The notes beneath the pieces were generated by a model. The model had not been told where the DNA came from and did not search any database. It was given only the letters and a program-made list of their open reading frames with translations. Made by a program: the position numbers and the translations under genes. 64,000 nt of DNA, taken from Decorospora gaudefroyi. Its lineage: Eukaryota > Ascomycota > Dothideomycetes > Pleosporales > Pleosporaceae. Shown here one piece after another: positions 61,493 to 64,000 of this stretch. The stretch covers positions 1 to 64,000 of the forward strand of contig ML975245.1 of the NCBI GenBank assembly GCA_010015605.1, read 5' to 3'. Position 1 is the stretch's first letter. Each line of letters opens with the position of its first letter.

Positions 61493-63685
61493 CTACTCCC
61501 CCTCCACCCCCAACCTCTCCATCACCCCCCTCAAAATCTCAACCCAAACCTCAAACTCCTCCACAACCCCCGCCAAACGAGTCGACACAGCATAATGCGC
61601 CGCCAACCACGCGGCTACCTCCGCATCGCGTGCCGGACCGGACCGAGGGTGCGCGAGGCTGAATGGACTCTCGAGACGTCGGTCTTGTTGCGTGATGTCG
61701 CGGCGATGGGAGGCTTGTTCTTTGGAGAGGGCGTGCTTGGTTGCTTCGTGGGCGGCGACTTCGGTTGTGAGGGCTTGTTGGGTCGCTTCGTGGGCGGCGG
61801 CTTCGGTGGTGAGGGCTTGTTTGGTTGTTTCGTGGGTTGCGACTTCGGTGGAGAGGGCGTGTTTGGTGGCGCGGTGGGCGGCTTGTTCGGTTGTAAGGGC
61901 GTGTTTGGTGGCTTGATGGAGGGAGTTCGTGCTCAGAGGATATTTCTTTTTGGGATCTAGGCCGGCTTCTTTCAGTTTCTTCACTTGCGCGTAGAATTTG
62001 TTGACTTTGGGGACGGATGTAGATGTCGATGGGGGGTTGTCGGTTTGGAGCTGTTTGGCTCCGGCTGACGTTTCGGTCTGGGCCGCGAGCTCTTGTTGCT
62101 TTTCGTCCTGGGTTGCGACGTCTTGCTTTGGACCTTGCTTCTTGCCCTGGTCAGTGGGCATTTGTAGAATCTTTTCAGACTTTTCTGCTGACTCGGCGGC
62201 GTCCGCCAGGGTGTCGGGTCCCGTCTTCTGCGATCGACCAATATCCTTGAGGTTGTCGAATTTTTCGGGGATCTTGCTCTCTTGAGCATCTTGTTGCGTG
62301 CGCGGGTTCGAATCGTCGTTCTCCAGCTCGGCAGAGTTGTCTGATCGTTCAGTTGCCTCTACTGTCGGCAGTGCCTCACATGCCCGCCTCAAGAGCGCAA
62401 TGAAGTCTCCCTGGAAGTCGTCTACCGGATCGATCAAGCCATCATAGTTCGAAACCAGACATACATATCGAAGGAGAACCTCCACCGCTGTGAGATCGTT
62501 TTCTTTGAGAATAGACCTAAAGGGTTCCCAAATGCGTTCAACGAAGTGGGGATTGTTCTGAAAGGTACTGGACATACTCGATGGATAGAGATGGGATCCT
62601 GTCTGTGCCACGTGAGGGGTCATGCTACCATTCTCGATGAACCGCAATATGGAGAACGAACGTCCATGAGGTAGGAACGTTGCACAAAGCCGGACTGCAT
62701 GTGGGTTCCCTGCAACAGACTGGAAGATGGTCCATGAGCCACCGTTTGTTTGTGGCGGACTCAAGTTCGGATATCGCGACAGATCTTTCAGCTTACCAAA
62801 GTTTTCTGGAAACTCAGCTTGAGCGCGGCGCCGGACCCACATCAGGGTCTGAAGCTTGGGGTGTACCAAGGGGATTTCCTGACCGAAGAAGAACATTTCT
62901 CGAGTGGAAGGAGGGGACGACGTCATTTGATGTGCCTCTTGTAGCATTGCTGTAACCTCCGCTGTCGACTTCGACAACTTTGACGCGGTAGTGGTTCCTG
63001 GTTGGGACTTGCTCGAAGACTTCGGAACCCGCATGAGAAACTCCAATGACGAACCCTGCTTTCCATTCCCAACATTTGAATACTCCCTCCTGCAGTACGA
63101 CCTGAAATTCAGAGCATACAGGATGCCGATCTTCGTCATCTCGAGGCTCATCAGTTTATCGAATGGGAGACTTGGCCAAATCGATTTGATATGCTGGTAA
63201 TTCAATTCTGGTACAGCACCACCGTCCGCCACTACAACGCGGAATACGGTTTTTGATTCGAGGATGGCGTAGACTGCCTTGCGACACTCGGTCGTATCAA
63301 TTGATCCGATGGGGAAGGGTTCCCATAGGTATTTGAGCCAGCTCTTCCCTTCCCTGGCGTTTCTGAAGTCGCTCCAGAAGCGCTTGTTGGCGTTGCGCAT
63401 CATGGCGTCATAGCGGATGGACTCGGCGGTTGGGGGTGTTTGCGAGGACGTCAGGTCAGGCGGCGTGCTCGCAGGGGGAGCGGACGAGGAGGAGTAAGGT
63501 TCTAGTTTTGTTCGTGGGCGTTTCCTACTGGGGGGGCACTCATCGTCTGAGCAGTATTGGAGCTCTGAGTAGTTGTGCTTTCCAAGCTTGCTGGACACGG
63601 GAAACGTTTTGTTTTCGGCAGAAGCGTCGGTCTTTTTGGCGTTCTTCTCCTTCTTTGAATCATCCATGTTGAGTTCGTCGCTCAT
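61493..63685 (-). CDS. Nuclear-looking protein with five 14-residue tandem repeats
   Basis: Single exon, 730 residues. N-terminus: charged MSDELNMDDSKKEKNAKK, a basic PPSRKRPRTK nuclear-signal-like patch, Ser/Pro linker. Residues ~90-440 are an unrecognised globular region (RFWSDFRNAREGKSWLKYLW; YLWEPFPIGSIDTTECRKAV; LEMTKIGILYALNFRSYCRR). Residues ~440-570 are polar and Gln/Glu-rich. Residues ~590-660 hold five tandem copies of HxATKxALTTExAA (consensus), exactly two heptads each, so a regular helical or coiled-coil rod is likely. The C-terminal ~60 residues form an amphipathic helix (FEVWVEILRGVMERLGVEGE). Function unknown. The ATG is the first in frame after the promoter. Confidence 0.78.
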   Translation of the reverse strand: MSDELNMDDSKKEKNAKKTDASAENKTFPVSSKLGKHNYSELQYCSDDECPPSRKRPRTKLEPYSSSSAPPASTPPDLTSSQTPPTAESIRYDAMMRNANKRFWSDFRNAREGKSWLKYLWEPFPIGSIDTTECRKAVYAILESKTVFRVVVADGGAVPELNYQHIKSIWPSLPFDKLMSLEMTKIGILYALNFRSYCRREYSNVGNGKQGSSLEFLMRVPKSSSKSQPGTTTASKLSKSTAEVTAMLQEAHQMTSSPPSTREMFFFGQEIPLVHPKLQTLMWVRRRAQAEFPENFGKLKDLSRYPNLSPPQTNGGSWTIFQSVAGNPHAVRLCATFLPHGRSFSILRFIENGSMTPHVAQTGSHLYPSSMSSTFQNNPHFVERIWEPFRSILKENDLTAVEVLLRYVCLVSNYDGLIDPVDDFQGDFIALLRRACEALPTVEATERSDNSAELENDDSNPRTQQDAQESKIPEKFDNLKDIGRSQKTGPDTLADAAESAEKSEKILQMPTDQGKKQGPKQDVATQDEKQQELAAQTETSAGAKQLQTDNPPSTSTSVPKVNKFYAQVKKLKEAGLDPKKKYPLSTNSLHQATKHALTTEQAAHRATKHALSTEVATHETTKQALTTEAAAHEATQQALTTEVAAHEATKHALSKEQASHRRDITQQDRRLESPFSLAHPRSGPARDAEVAAWLAAHYAVSTRLAGVVEEFEVWVEILRGVMERLGVEGE
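61700..61916 (-). repeat. 42-bp coding tandem repeat, five units
   Basis: Five 42-bp units encode 14-residue repeats (HQATKHALTTEQAA, HRATKHALSTEVAT, HETTKQALTTEAAA, HEATQQALTTEVAA, HEATKHALSKEQAS). Nucleotide identity between units is high (GGGC..CTTCG.GGGC / GTGAGGGC..GTTTGG words), so copy number may vary between strains. Confidence 0.85.
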
Positions 63686-64000
63686 TTTGAGCTGAGAGAG
63701 TGTTTTTGGTGGATGGTTGAGGAATGGGTCTTGGGGTGGGGGCCCCTTGGCTTATATGGGGAGAGGGGAGAGCGGGAGCTCGTCGCAAGAGCGTAACTGC
63801 ACACCTACCGCTTGAACCCGCTTCCACCCACGGCGCGACTCGGGCCCGACGGTCTTTCCCGCGCACGCAGCCTGGAGAGCTTTCACCTGGGACGATTTTC
63901 AATTTTTCTCGCCGATGCCGCGATTCGACGAAGTTCACTGCTCGAGTACGAGACAAGCTTCACTCCGCGAGAGTGACGTCGTTGCAACAAAGATGATAGA
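63686..64000. promoter_or_regulatory. Upstream region of the repeat-protein gene
   Basis: Contains a short G-rich tract (GGGGTGGGGGCCCC near 63733) and CCATATAAGCC on the minus strand near 63751-63757, a possible TATA element ~70 bp upstream of the ATG. No further gene before the window ends. Confidence 0.4.

Noticed and set aside
1..64000. CRISPR arrays, rRNA genes, bacterial-type operons
   Set aside because: No spaced identical repeats, no rRNA-like segments, and gene structure with short spliceosomal introns is fungal.

Overview
The window looks like nuclear DNA of a filamentous ascomycete, most likely a Dothideomycete of the Pleosporales type. Genes are split by short GT-AG introns (about 38-70 bp) with CTAAC/CTGAC-like branch points. 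Products include a SulP sulfate permease, MFS sugar transporter, MARVEL protein, fungal PKS domains, and Fot1/pogo, Ant1-like Tc1 and hAT transposons. Many relics carry in-frame stops where CAA, CAG or TGG is expected, the pattern repeat-induced point mutation (RIP) leaves. The placement in the class is an inference from protein style; no marker gene is present.

Layout. (1) 1-27.5 kb is mostly ordinary genic DNA: a RING-finger protein (1938), a coiled-coil basic protein (5103), a divergent pair of paralogues of which one is decayed (6183-6826 / 7094-7711), a Cys-rich protein (8567), a sulfate permease (10851), a type II membrane glycosyltransferase (14103), a small two-frame gene (17163), two stop-riddled genes (18291, 21550) around an unrecognised ORF (20443), an MFS sugar transporter (23261-25096, minus) and a four-helix MARVEL-type protein (26971-27521, minus). 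(2) 28-49 kb is an accessory island. It holds an N-terminal P450 fragment beside a pogo/Fot1 relic, an intact NADPH-dependent FMN-reductase-like gene, a membrane-protein remnant joined to a highly decayed reducing PKS (KS plus the start of AT), two solo LTRs with perfect 5-bp target duplications, a deletion-derivative hAT element with inverted termini, a dynamin-like ORF without its GTPase domain, three copies of a ~230-bp element with a conserved hairpin, a small secreted Cys-rich protein, a gene of an unknown family beside a truncated copy, a multiply broken ORF with an LTR inserted in it, and a RIP-ruined Tc1/Ant1-like element. (3) 49.3-64 kb returns to conserved content: a large ZNFX1/Hrr1-like SF1 helicase (49299-55430, minus) with a CCCH finger, NF-X1 fingers and a C-terminal RZ finger; then a decayed SAT domain from a non-reducing PKS (56.26-57.08 kb); a long coiled-coil protein (57515); an SGNH hydrolase (60215); and a nuclear-looking protein with a five-fold 14-residue repeat (61493-63685, minus).

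How the parts fit. The P450 fragment, FMN reductase, membrane protein and KS-AT piece lie together and probably are the remains of one polyketide cluster, broken by transposons and point mutation; only the reductase still reads as an intact gene. The SAT relic at 56 kb is a second, different PKS remnant. No CRISPR array, rRNA or convincing tRNA was seen. The least explained coding signals are the unknown family at 43782-44664 with its truncated relative, the tandem-repeat protein at 61493-63685, and the small gene at 17163 whose splicing decides between a Thr/Ala-rich and a Cys/His-rich protein.
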